Shown: positions 1-5,926 of the stretch, in pieces | Layout: each line of letters starts with the position of its first letter | Numbering within the stretch: the first letter of the stretch is position 1 | From: Acidobacteriota bacterium | Lineage (GTDB): Bacteria; Acidobacteriota; Terriglobia; Terriglobales; Acidobacteriaceae | DNA: 13,726 bases | NCBI GenBank assembly: GCA_021778875.1 | Contig: JAJYBT010000012.1 | Location: forward strand, 1 to 13,726 | Direction of reading: 5' to 3' | Notes under the pieces: model-generated | Database searches by the model: none | Told to the model about the DNA's origin: nothing | What the model saw: only the letters and a program-made list of their open reading frames with translations | Made by a program: the position numbers and the translations under genes

Positions 1-795
1 GTTTGAGGTGAAGAAGGCGGTGGGCGGATTGGGCCCGCCGAGCTTCTCCTGGATGGCCTGCAGGGTGTCCTCCTGCGAGTTGCAGCCGGAGAAGGCGTCT
101 TCTTCGAGGCCGGCCTCCTGCATGGCGCGGCGATAGCCGAGGAAGCGCGCGTTGATGGTGAAGAGGCTGCGGCTGAGGCCCATGAGCGTGATGCGCTTGT
201 GGCCATGCTCGATGAGGTGCTGCACCACGCGATGCGAGCCGGCAGTGTTCTGCACCAGCACCACGTCAAAGGACTGGTTGGCGACGGGACGATCGAAGAC
301 CACGACGGGCGTCTTGCCGAACATGGCGCGGGTGAGCTCGCTGGGGCGCGACATGGCGGGGATCACGACGAGGCCGTCGACGGCGCGCTGCAGCATCTGC
401 TCGGCCTCGGCAATCTCGGTGTCGGGGTCCTCATTGGACGTGGTGAGCAGAACGGAGTAGCCGTGCTCGCGGGCAGCCGTGATGACCGAGTGTGCGCAGT
501 TGGCGAAGAAGGAGTCGTAGAGATAGGGGACGATGAGGCCGATGGAGCGGGTGCGCTGTCCGCGAAAGGCGCGCGCCAGCTCGTTGGGACGATAGTTGAG
601 CTGGTCAATGGCCACCTGCACGCGCCGCGCTGTCTCCGCGGAGACGGGCACGGCGCCGCTGAGGAAGCGCGAGACGGTCATGGTGCCCACGCCCGCCAGC
701 CGCGCCACGTCGCTCATGGTGGGCTTGCGATGCGCCACGACACCCTTGGCGCGCTTGTCCCTGGCTGCGGGCGGATTCTTTGGGGAGCTCGTCAC
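1..795 (-). CDS. LacI-family transcriptional regulator (C-terminus cut off by window edge)
   Basis: DNA-binding regulator of the LacI/GalR family; 265 residues are visible and the usual length is about 340, so the last part of the sugar-binding domain lies outside the window. A basic, disordered-looking N-terminal extension (about residues 1-25) precedes a classic helix-turn-helix beginning MSDVARLAGVGTMTVSRFLSG (about 27-47) and the hinge helix YRPNELARAFRG (68-79). The periplasmic-binding-like domain starts at RSIGLIVPYLYDSFF and contains VDGLVVIPA and the conserved HGHKRI segment. The start is GTG at 795: GGAG lies 8 nt upstream, and an in-frame TAA sits further upstream in the leader. The internal ATG at 717 would remove the basic extension and begin right at the HTH. 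The gene is divergent from a polygalacturonase-acetylesterase operon, so control of pectin use is the natural inference. The hinge has Phe where LacI has the minor-groove-inserting Leu. Confidence 0.95.
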   Translation of the reverse strand, partial: MTSSPKNPPAARDKRAKGVVAHRKPTMSDVARLAGVGTMTVSRFLSGAVPVSAETARRVQVAIDQLNYRPNELARAFRGQRTRSIGLIVPYLYDSFFANCAHSVITAAREHGYSVLLTTSNEDPDTEIAEAEQMLQRAVDGLVVIPAMSRPSELTRAMFGKTPVVVFDRPVANQSFDVVLVQNTAGSHRVVQHLIEHGHKRITLMGLSRSLFTINARFLGYRRAMQEAGLEEDAFSGCNSQEDTLQAIQEKLGGPNPPTAFFTSN

Positions 796-810
796 CTGGA
801 TGACTCCGAA

Positions 811-828
811 AACCTGAACGTTCTGTGT
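811..828. promoter_or_regulatory. Candidate LacI-type operator in the lacI-like gene leader
   Basis: An 8-bp perfect palindrome GAACGTTC (816-823) with a central CpG, as in most LacI-family operators, lies 21-28 bp upstream of the regulator's GTG start and downstream of its predicted -10. Symmetry beyond the core is partial. An autoregulatory site is inferred from its position and the CpG centre only. Confidence 0.3.
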
Positions 829-855
829 GGCGCGGGCCACGGTCCTGCGGGGGAA

Positions 856-884
856 AGCTTATCCGCGCAAGGCCTGGGATGCAA
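856..884 (-). promoter_or_regulatory. Possible sigma-70 promoter for the LacI-family gene
   Basis: On the minus strand, TTGCAT (879-884) and TAAGCT (856-861) are separated by 17 bp, about 60 bp upstream of the GTG start. The -35 matches the consensus well and the -10 only partly. An imperfect palindrome around AAGCTT overlaps the -10. Confidence 0.35.
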
Positions 885-1071
885 GGCAGCGCGAGAGGGA
901 TTCCAGCGCGCGCAGCTGCAAAAAACAGCGCCAAATGCGACGGTTCAGTGAGGACTATAGCAGCAGCCCATTGCGAGCGGCAATGACGCCTTTGTGCGCG
1001 GCGCGCGATGGAACCGGCGCGGCGTGTGCCGCTGTGGCGGTGCGCACGCGGGGCCGTGGGACGACGCCGCG

Positions 1072-1106
1072 TACAATGGCAGTGGTCAGGCCACTGGTCT
1101 GACCAC
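1072..1106 (+). promoter_or_regulatory. Possible -10 element plus operator-like palindrome for the pectin operon
   Basis: TACAAT at 1072-1077 is a good -10, although no convincing -35 is visible 16-18 bp upstream. Starting 5 bp later, a 25-bp palindrome (1082-1106) pairs at 11 of 12 positions around its centre, beginning GTGGTCAG and ending CTGACCAC. Its right part, TGGTCTGACCA (1095-1105), fits the TNGTNNNACNA pattern known for FadR-subfamily GntR regulators, a group that includes hexuronate regulators such as UxuR/ExuR. The site would cover the transcription start, as a repressor site should. Binding by a GntR regulator is an inference; no such gene is in the window. Confidence 0.4.
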
Positions 1107-1154
1107 GGGTTCGGACGCGGGTTCGGATACTGGCGCGGACACGGGCGTGATGCC
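1083..1154 (+). repeat. Degenerate 12-bp tandem repeat, about six units
   Basis: Reading in 12-bp steps from 1083, units share the pattern (T/G)GG, then a variable pair, then C/G-rich bases ending in AC or GC. Units 1 and 2 agree at 10 of 12 positions, units 3 (GGGTTCGGACGC) and 4 (GGGTTCGGATAC) also at 10 of 12, and units 5 and 6 are weaker. The array overlaps the operator-like palindrome and lies between the possible -10 and the GH28 start. In the upstream-extended frame it would encode a Gly/Ser/Asp/Thr repeat, but that frame is probably not translated. Confidence 0.55.
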
Positions 1155-1215
1155 GGGCGAGGAACGCAGGAAAGCCGCCTGCGCGGACGCTATCCACTGC
1201 GGAGACGAGGTTGGG

Positions 1216-2580
1216 ATGAAGAGTTTGCTGAGTTGTGCCGGCGTACTGGTGCTTTGTGCAGGCGCGGCTGCGGCTGCGCAGGATCTGCGCAATGTGACGG
1301 AGCCCGCGATTCCGCCGCCGTGCGCGGTGCTGGACGCGCATCTGCGCGCGGATGCCGGTGGGATTGCCGCCGCGGATGAAACGCGGCTGGATACGCGGCG
1401 CATTCAGGACGCGCTGAATCACTGTGCGGCGGGCAAGGCGGTGGAGCTGCGCGCGCAGGGCGGCAACAACGCCTTCCTGAGCGGGCCGCTGCAACTGCGG
1501 AACGGCGTGACGCTGGTGGTGGATGGCGGAGCGACGCTGTTTGCCTCGCGCGATGCGGCGGTGTTTGAGCGCTCGCCGGGAAGCTGCGGGGTTGTGAACC
1601 AGGCGGGACCGGGCTGCCGGCCGCTGATTGCCGCGGACAATGTGCGCGATGCGGGCGTGATGGGCGATGGCGTGATTGATGGCCGCGGCGGGATGAAGAT
1701 TCTGGGCCGGGAGGTGAGCTGGTGGGAGCTGGCGGAGCAGGCACGCGCGGGCGGGCATCAGCAGTGCTTCCGGCTGATTGTGGCCAACCACGCGGACAAC
1801 TTCACGCTGTATCGGATCACGCTGAAGAACTCGCCCAACTTTCATGTGGTGTACAACAGCGGCGACGGGTTCACGGTGTGGGGGCTGAAGATTGACACGC
1901 CGCAGCGGCTGGCGCGCAACACGGACGGCGTGGATCCGGGCAACGGCGCGCGCAACGTGACGATCACGCACAGCTACATCCGGACCGGAGACGACAACGT
2001 GGCCATCAAGGGCGGCGAGGGCGGCGCGTCGCATATCACGGTGAGCCATGACCACTTCTACTGGGGCCATGGCATGTCGATTGGCAGCGAGACATATGGC
2101 GGAGTGAGCGGAGTGCGGGTGGCGGACCTGTCGCTGGATGGCCCGGACAACGGCATCCGCATCAAGTCGAACGCTTCGCGCGGCGGGCTGGTGCAGGATG
2201 TGGCTTACGACCACGTGTGCATTCGTAACTCGCCCAATCCGCTGTTCTTTGACACGGGGTACACGGCGGCGGGCACGCTGCAGGGCAACCGGCTGCCCAC
2301 CTACCGCGACATCACGCTGCGCGATGTGCGGCTGTACGGGAGCGGCAAGATCTCGTTCAACGGCTACTCGGCTGCACAGCGCGTTGGGGTGGCGCTGGAT
2401 GGCGTTTTGCTGGACGATCCGGCGGCCTATACGTACTCGATCCGGCACAGCGATTTTCATCTTGGGCCGGGGCCGGTGAACATGAAGCTGGCGGGGCAGG
2501 ACACGACGGTGACAGGCAAGGCAGGCACGGACGCGGCGACGGACGCCTGCTCCGGCATGTTTGTGCCGTTTCCCAGGTAG
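1216..2580 (+). CDS. Secreted GH28-family polygalacturonase (pectinase)
   Basis: Glycoside hydrolase family 28 enzyme, 454 residues, normal for the family. It is expected to hydrolyse alpha-1,4-galacturonic acid linkages in pectin outside the cytoplasm. A Sec signal peptide spans residues 1 to about 21 (MKSLLSC..., cleaved near AAAAA-Q). The catalytic signature of the right-handed beta-helix is complete and in order: N-T-D (235-237), D-D in RTGDDNVAIKGG (259-260), G-H-G (His285) and R-I-K (315-317). By family knowledge the three Asp residues are catalytic and Arg/Lys bind substrate. The ATG at 1216 has GGAG/GAGG just upstream and gives a proper signal peptide; the frame stays open to 994 but that extension is repetitive and would bury the signal. 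The CE12 gene follows after 25 bp, so the two are probably cotranscribed. Endo versus exo, and homogalacturonan versus rhamnogalacturonan specificity, cannot be settled from sequence. Confidence 0.93.
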   Translation: MKSLLSCAGVLVLCAGAAAAAQDLRNVTEPAIPPPCAVLDAHLRADAGGIAAADETRLDTRRIQDALNHCAAGKAVELRAQGGNNAFLSGPLQLRNGVTLVVDGGATLFASRDAAVFERSPGSCGVVNQAGPGCRPLIAADNVRDAGVMGDGVIDGRGGMKILGREVSWWELAEQARAGGHQQCFRLIVANHADNFTLYRITLKNSPNFHVVYNSGDGFTVWGLKIDTPQRLARNTDGVDPGNGARNVTITHSYIRTGDDNVAIKGGEGGASHITVSHDHFYWGHGMSIGSETYGGVSGVRVADLSLDGPDNGIRIKSNASRGGLVQDVAYDHVCIRNSPNPLFFDTGYTAAGTLQGNRLPTYRDITLRDVRLYGSGKISFNGYSAAQRVGVALDGVLLDDPAAYTYSIRHSDFHLGPGPVNMKLAGQDTTVTGKAGTDAATDACSGMFVPFPR

Positions 2581-2605
2581 AGCAGCAAGGGAGAGCAGAC
2601 GCGCG

Positions 2606-4153
2606 ATGCAATGGCGGAATGGGACGAAGTGGTTGGTGACGGCGGGCGTGCTGGCGGGCATGGCCTGCGCGGCGCATGCGCAGGGCGATCCGGGACGATG
2701 GTTTGACGCGCAGACGGCCGCGGTGCGCAGGCCGGGGACGACGGTGCGGATTGACCTGATCGGCGACTCGACGCAGACGGACCACGCGGGCTATGGGCGC
2801 GGCTTTTGCGCCAACCTGTCAGCGCAGGTGGATTGCGTGAACATGGCCAAGGGCGGCGCGAGCACGCGCACCTATCGCGAGCAGGGGCTGTGGGACCATG
2901 CGCTGGCGACGAAGCCGGACTACATGGTGATTCAGTTTGGGCACAACGACGTGGTGACGCCGCAGCACCTGGACCGGCAGGTGCCGCTGCCGCAGTATGT
3001 GGACAACCTGAAGCGCTTTGTCGCGGAGGCGCGCGCGGCGGGCATCCAGCCGGTGCTGGTGACTCCGCTGACGCGGCGGTACTTTGGCAAGGACGGCAGG
3101 ATCCACTCGGACTTGGCGGAGTACAGCGAGGCCATGCGCGGCGTGGCGCGCGCGATGCAGGTTCCGCTGATCGACCTGCAGCGGGAGAGCATTGCGTATC
3201 TGGACAAGGCGGGCGAGGCCGAGGGCGACAGGCTGGCGATTACAAAGAAAGACGCGGACGGCAAGACCATCTTCGACAAGACTCACCTGAACTGGCAGGG
3301 CAGCTATGTGTTTGGGCGGATGGTGGCCGTACGGCTTGGCGCAGTTGTGCCGCCGCTGCAGAGGTATGTGCAGCCGCAGGCCGCGCCGTTGCCCGCGGAG
3401 GGTGTGAAGGAGATGCGCATCCTGAACGGCGCTCCGGTGACGATTGTGCTGGTGGGCGACTCGACCGTGGCTCCGCAGGGTGGCTGGGGGCCGGGCTTTT
3501 GCGCCGACCTGACAAAGAACGTGACCTGCGTGGACGATGCGCTGAACGGACGCAGCACGAAGAGCTTTCTGGACGAGGGGGCATGGGCGCGAGCGCTGGC
3601 GCGGCACGGCGACTACTACCTGATCCAGTTTGGCCATAACGACCAGAAACCCGACCCGGCGCGGCACACCGATCCGGAGACGACGTATGCCGACAATCTG
3701 CGGCGGTACATCCGCGATGTGCGGGCGATCGGCGGGGTGCCGGTGATTCTGTCTCCGCTGGCGCGGCGCACGTTTCGGGAGGGCAAGCCGTGGAACGGCG
3801 ATCTGCAGCTCTATGCCAACGCGGCGCGGAGGGTGGCCGAGCAGGAGGACGTGAGCTTTGTGGACCTGCTGGCGCTCTCTGACCGGCTGCTGGGCACCCT
3901 GACGCAGGCGCAGGCGGACGCGCTGGACGCCGTGGGCCACGCAGACCAGCGGGCGGAGAACGGCAAATCGCCGCTGGACCGCACCCATCTGAACGACGAT
4001 GGGAAGAAAATTTTCGGCCGGATGGTGGCCGATAACCTGGTGAGGACGTGCGTGGAACTAGGGACGGATGTAATTGGTATTCCAGAGGTTAAGCCCGGAG
4101 CGGAGGCGGCTGGGCAGGCGCCCGGCAGCGCGGCGCCTAAGGCACAGCCGTGA
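2606..4153 (+). CDS. Secreted tandem-domain rhamnogalacturonan/pectin acetylesterase (two CE12-type SGNH domains)
   Basis: 515-residue exported protein made of two SGNH/GDSL hydrolase units resembling rhamnogalacturonan acetylesterase (CE12). A signal peptide ends near AHA-Q (residues 1-25). Domain 1 (about 48-255) has GDST with nucleophile Ser55, NMAKGGAS, GHND (112-115) and DKTHLN with Asp224/His227. Domain 2 (about 278-482) has GDST with Ser286, LNGRST, GHND (343-346) and DRTHLN with Asp458/His461. Both catalytic sets are therefore intact. A short Pro/Ala/Gln-rich linker (about 256-266) separates them, and a Pro/Ala/Gly-rich tail ends the protein. By family knowledge it removes acetyl groups from pectin so that the GH28 enzyme encoded 25 bp upstream can act. 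The ATG at 2606 is preferred because it starts the signal peptide and follows AAGGGAG; an earlier TTG at 2561 overlaps the upstream gene. Confidence 0.9.
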   Translation: MQWRNGTKWLVTAGVLAGMACAAHAQGDPGRWFDAQTAAVRRPGTTVRIDLIGDSTQTDHAGYGRGFCANLSAQVDCVNMAKGGASTRTYREQGLWDHALATKPDYMVIQFGHNDVVTPQHLDRQVPLPQYVDNLKRFVAEARAAGIQPVLVTPLTRRYFGKDGRIHSDLAEYSEAMRGVARAMQVPLIDLQRESIAYLDKAGEAEGDRLAITKKDADGKTIFDKTHLNWQGSYVFGRMVAVRLGAVVPPLQRYVQPQAAPLPAEGVKEMRILNGAPVTIVLVGDSTVAPQGGWGPGFCADLTKNVTCVDDALNGRSTKSFLDEGAWARALARHGDYYLIQFGHNDQKPDPARHTDPETTYADNLRRYIRDVRAIGGVPVILSPLARRTFREGKPWNGDLQLYANAARRVAEQEDVSFVDLLALSDRLLGTLTQAQADALDAVGHADQRAENGKSPLDRTHLNDDGKKIFGRMVADNLVRTCVELGTDVIGIPEVKPGAEAAGQAPGSAAPKAQP

Positions 4154-4199
4154 CCGGCTGCACATCGCCGTTGCGGGCGGCCTGAGAGACTGATCTCAG
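4145..4199 (+). terminator. Weak hairpins after the pectin operon
   Basis: Two short perfect stems follow or overlap the stop codon: CAGCCG/CGGCTG (4145-4150 with 4155-4160, the stop codon lying in the loop) and CTGAGA/TCTCAG (4182-4187 with 4194-4199). Neither is followed by a T-run, so factor-independent termination is doubtful. Confidence 0.25.
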
Positions 4200-4232
4200 C
4201 CCGGCCTGCGGTCGGCGTGCCCCGGGGCAGGT

Positions 4233-4262
4233 TTGAGTTTGCGGGCGAATGCGTTCTACAAT
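4233..4262 (+). promoter_or_regulatory. Sigma-70-like promoter of the enhancer-binding-protein gene
   Basis: TTGAGT (4233-4238) and TACAAT (4257-4262) are separated by 18 bp. Transcription would begin near 4269, giving a leader of about 40 nt to the ATG at 4308. This also argues against translation starting at the TTG at 4233, which is part of the -35. Confidence 0.65.
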
Positions 4263-4307
4263 CGCAGGTTCCATTTGCGCCACCCGGCGCAGGAAGGAGC
4301 TTACGGC

Positions 4308-5735
4308 ATGACCTCCACTGCGGGCACTGACCCCTCGGCAGAGCTTGACCCCATGATGAATCCGTATACGGAGGCGGCTCTGCACGGGATTACGCGCGCC
4401 CTGGCCTCAGTGGGACGCGCCTTTCTGTGCCTCGATCCGACGTTTCATGTGTTGCACGCTTCCAGCATGCTGGAGGAGTTTCTGGGAGAAGGGGCCGCGG
4501 CTGAGCTGAAGGGCCGCCCGGTGGAAGAGCTGCTGGGAGAAGACCTGTTTGGCGCGCGCGGACAACTGCGGCAGGCACTGCTGGACGGACAGCGGCGCGA
4601 GGGCTGGCGGGCCACGCTGCGCTTTCGCGACTCGGAGCCGCGGCTGGTCTCCATTACCACCGCGCCCATGCTTTCCGACGACTCGGCCATCTGCGACCCA
4701 CTGGTGCGGTACCTGATTCTGCTGCGCCCGGCCGAGGAGGAGGGAGCGTGCGGCGAGGCGCCGGTGTTCTGTTCGGGGGTTGTGGGCTGCTCGCCCGCGA
4801 TGCAGCGCATCTTCCGGCTGGTGGAGGCGCTGCAGCACAGCGAGGCGACGGTGCTGATTACGGGCGAGAGCGGCACGGGCAAAGAGGTGGTGGCGCGCGC
4901 CATCCATCAGAACTCGGCGCGCGGAGGCGGCCCGTTTGTGGCAGTGAACTGCGGTGCGCTGCCGGGAGACCTGCTGGAGTCCGAGCTGTTTGGCCACGTG
5001 CGCGGAGCCTTTACGGGCGCGGTGCGCGACCGCATCGGCCGGTTCGAGCTGGCCTCCAACGGCACGCTGTTTCTGGACGAGATTGGAGACCTGCCCGCAC
5101 AACTGCAGGTAAAGCTGCTGCGCGCCCTGCAGGATCGCCAGTATGAGCGCGTGGGCGAAAGCACGACGCGCACCACGCATGCGCGCATTATTGCGGCCAC
5201 CAACGTGGATCTGCGCGCGGCGCTGCGCCAGGGACGGCTGCGCGAGGACCTGTTCTACCGGCTGTGCGTGGTGCCGATCGAGGTGCCGCCGCTACGCTCG
5301 CGACGCGAGGATATTCCGCCGCTGGCCCATCACATGCTGAATCGCATCACGGCACAGCGCGGGCTGGTGTGCCGCATCTCTCCGCAGGCGATGCGGCTGC
5401 TGCTGGACTACTCCTGGCCGGGGAACGTGCGGGAGCTGGCCAACGTGATTGAGTACGCGGTGGTGGTGGCGCGGCGCGAGACCATCCTGCCGGAAGACCT
5501 GCCGCAGGAGCTGCGCCATGCTCCGGCGGCGACGGCGGCACTGCCGGCGGAGCCCGCGGAGCTGCATACCCCGGCCCATGCCGCGCCCGCGCAGATGCAT
5601 ACGCTGAATCCCGAGGCGGTGCGGCTGCTGGACGCACTGGAGCGCTACCACTGGAAGCGGTCGCAGGCGGCCAAGGCGCTGGGTCTGAGCCGGTCGACGC
5701 TGTGGCGGCGAATGCGGGAGCTGGACCTGGAGTAG
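4308..5735 (+). CDS. Sigma-54-dependent enhancer-binding protein (PAS, AAA+, Fis HTH)
   Basis: Transcriptional activator that remodels RNA polymerase carrying sigma-54; 475 residues. Residues about 30-142 look like a PAS-type sensor ([18 protein letters not shown] ...). The AAA+ module (about 155-385) has Walker A GESGTGKE (186-193), the sigma-54-contacting GAFTGA loop (233-238), Walker [10 protein letters not shown] (253-261) and WPGNVREL (370-377). After an Ala/Pro-rich linker (about 404-430) comes a Fis-type HTH (about 441-473, [19 protein letters not shown]). There is no receiver domain, so it is not a classical phosphorylation-controlled response regulator; a small ligand, redox signal or partner protein sensed by the PAS domain is inferred. 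The ATG at 4308 is chosen because AGGAG lies just upstream and the promoter at 4233-4262 excludes the longer start. A perfect inverted repeat and a sigma-54 promoter immediately downstream make the FadL-type gene its likely target. Confidence 0.94.
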   Translation: MTSTAGTDPSAELDPMMNPYTEAALHGITRALASVGRAFLCLDPTFHVLHASSMLEEFLGEGAAAELKGRPVEELLGEDLFGARGQLRQALLDGQRREGWRATLRFRDSEPRLVSITTAPMLSDDSAICDPLVRYLILLRPAEEEGACGEAPVFCSGVVGCSPAMQRIFRLVEALQHSEATVLITGESGTGKEVVARAIHQNSARGGGPFVAVNCGALPGDLLESELFGHVRGAFTGAVRDRIGRFELASNGTLFLDEIGDLPAQLQVKLLRALQDRQYERVGESTTRTTHARIIAATNVDLRAALRQGRLREDLFYRLCVVPIEVPPLRSRREDIPPLAHHMLNRITAQRGLVCRISPQAMRLLLDYSWPGNVRELANVIEYAVVVARRETILPEDLPQELRHAPAATAALPAEPAELHTPAHAAPAQMHTLNPEAVRLLDALERYHWKRSQAAKALGLSRSTLWRRMRELDLE

Positions 5736-5738
5736 CGC

Positions 5739-5783
5739 TTGTTGCAGCGAAACGTTTCAAACTGAAACGTTTCGCTGCAACAA
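5739..5783. promoter_or_regulatory. Perfect 21-3-21 inverted repeat, candidate enhancer-binding-protein site (UAS)
   Basis: The left arm 5739-5759 is perfectly complementary to the right arm 5763-5783 around a 3-bp centre AAC. Each arm contains GAAACGTTTC (5749-5758 and 5764-5773), itself a perfect palindrome, so two 10-bp sites lie 15 bp apart centre to centre; the outer parts add GTTGCAGC and GCTGCAAC. The element begins 3 bp after the activator's stop and is centred about 84 bp upstream of the -24 GG and about 109 bp upstream of the predicted transcription start, the usual place for a sigma-54 activator site. The GAAACGTTTC cores with a central CpG also resemble LacI-family operators. A transcript would fold into a long hairpin, but no T-run follows, so an intrinsic terminator is unlikely. 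Confidence 0.75.
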
Positions 5784-5843
5784 CACGTCTCACTGAATTT
5801 CCAAAAAATCAGACAAGTCGTGTCGTATCTGTTGCTTGTCGTT

Positions 5844-5859
5844 TGGCACGTCACGTGCT
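5844..5859 (+). promoter_or_regulatory. Sigma-54 (-24/-12) promoter of the FadL-type gene
   Basis: TGGCACG, then four bases, then GTGCT matches the consensus TGGCACG-N4-TTGCW at all fixed positions except the first T of the -12 box. The invariant GG (5845-5846) and GC (5857-5858) have exact 12-bp spacing. Transcription would start near 5870, leaving a leader of about 57 nt with AGGAAAG (5910-5916) before the ATG at 5927. Six consecutive A (5803-5808) between this promoter and the upstream inverted repeat could favour bending; no good IHF site was recognised. Confidence 0.75.
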
Positions 5860-5926
5860 TATACCTGTGCAGAGATCCCGTTTCAGACACGTAGCTTAAG
5901 GGATCCAACAGGAAAGCAGAACGACT

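Larger units (their letters stand above)
796..1215. other. Divergent intergenic control region between lacI-like gene and GH28 gene
   Basis: This 420-bp stretch has no credible gene. It contains the regulator's leader and possible promoter (811-884), a TACAAT hexamer at 1072-1077 facing the GH28 gene, an operator-like palindrome at 1082-1106 and a degenerate 12-bp tandem repeat at 1083-1154. The reading frame that stays open through it (from 994) is an upstream extension of the GH28 frame and precedes a clear signal peptide, so it is treated as non-coding. Confidence 0.7.

Noticed and set aside
199..951. 250-residue plus-strand open frame over the LacI gene
   Set aside because: It is antisense to a clear LacI-family protein and has no recognisable domain.
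994..1215. Upstream extension of the GH28 protein (74 extra residues)
   Set aside because: It would put a repetitive Gly/Asp/Thr stretch in front of a textbook signal peptide; the ATG at 1216 has a ribosome-binding site.
955..2661. 568-residue open frame on the minus strand opposite the GH28 gene
   Set aside because: It is Arg/His/Ala-rich, low-complexity translation caused by high-GC third positions of the real gene; the plus strand has a signal peptide and the full GH28 catalytic motifs.
5739..5783. The inverted repeat as an intrinsic terminator of the activator gene
   Set aside because: The stem is strong, but no T-run follows and the perfect symmetry with nested CpG-centred palindromes fits a protein site better; an RNA role is kept as an alternative only.
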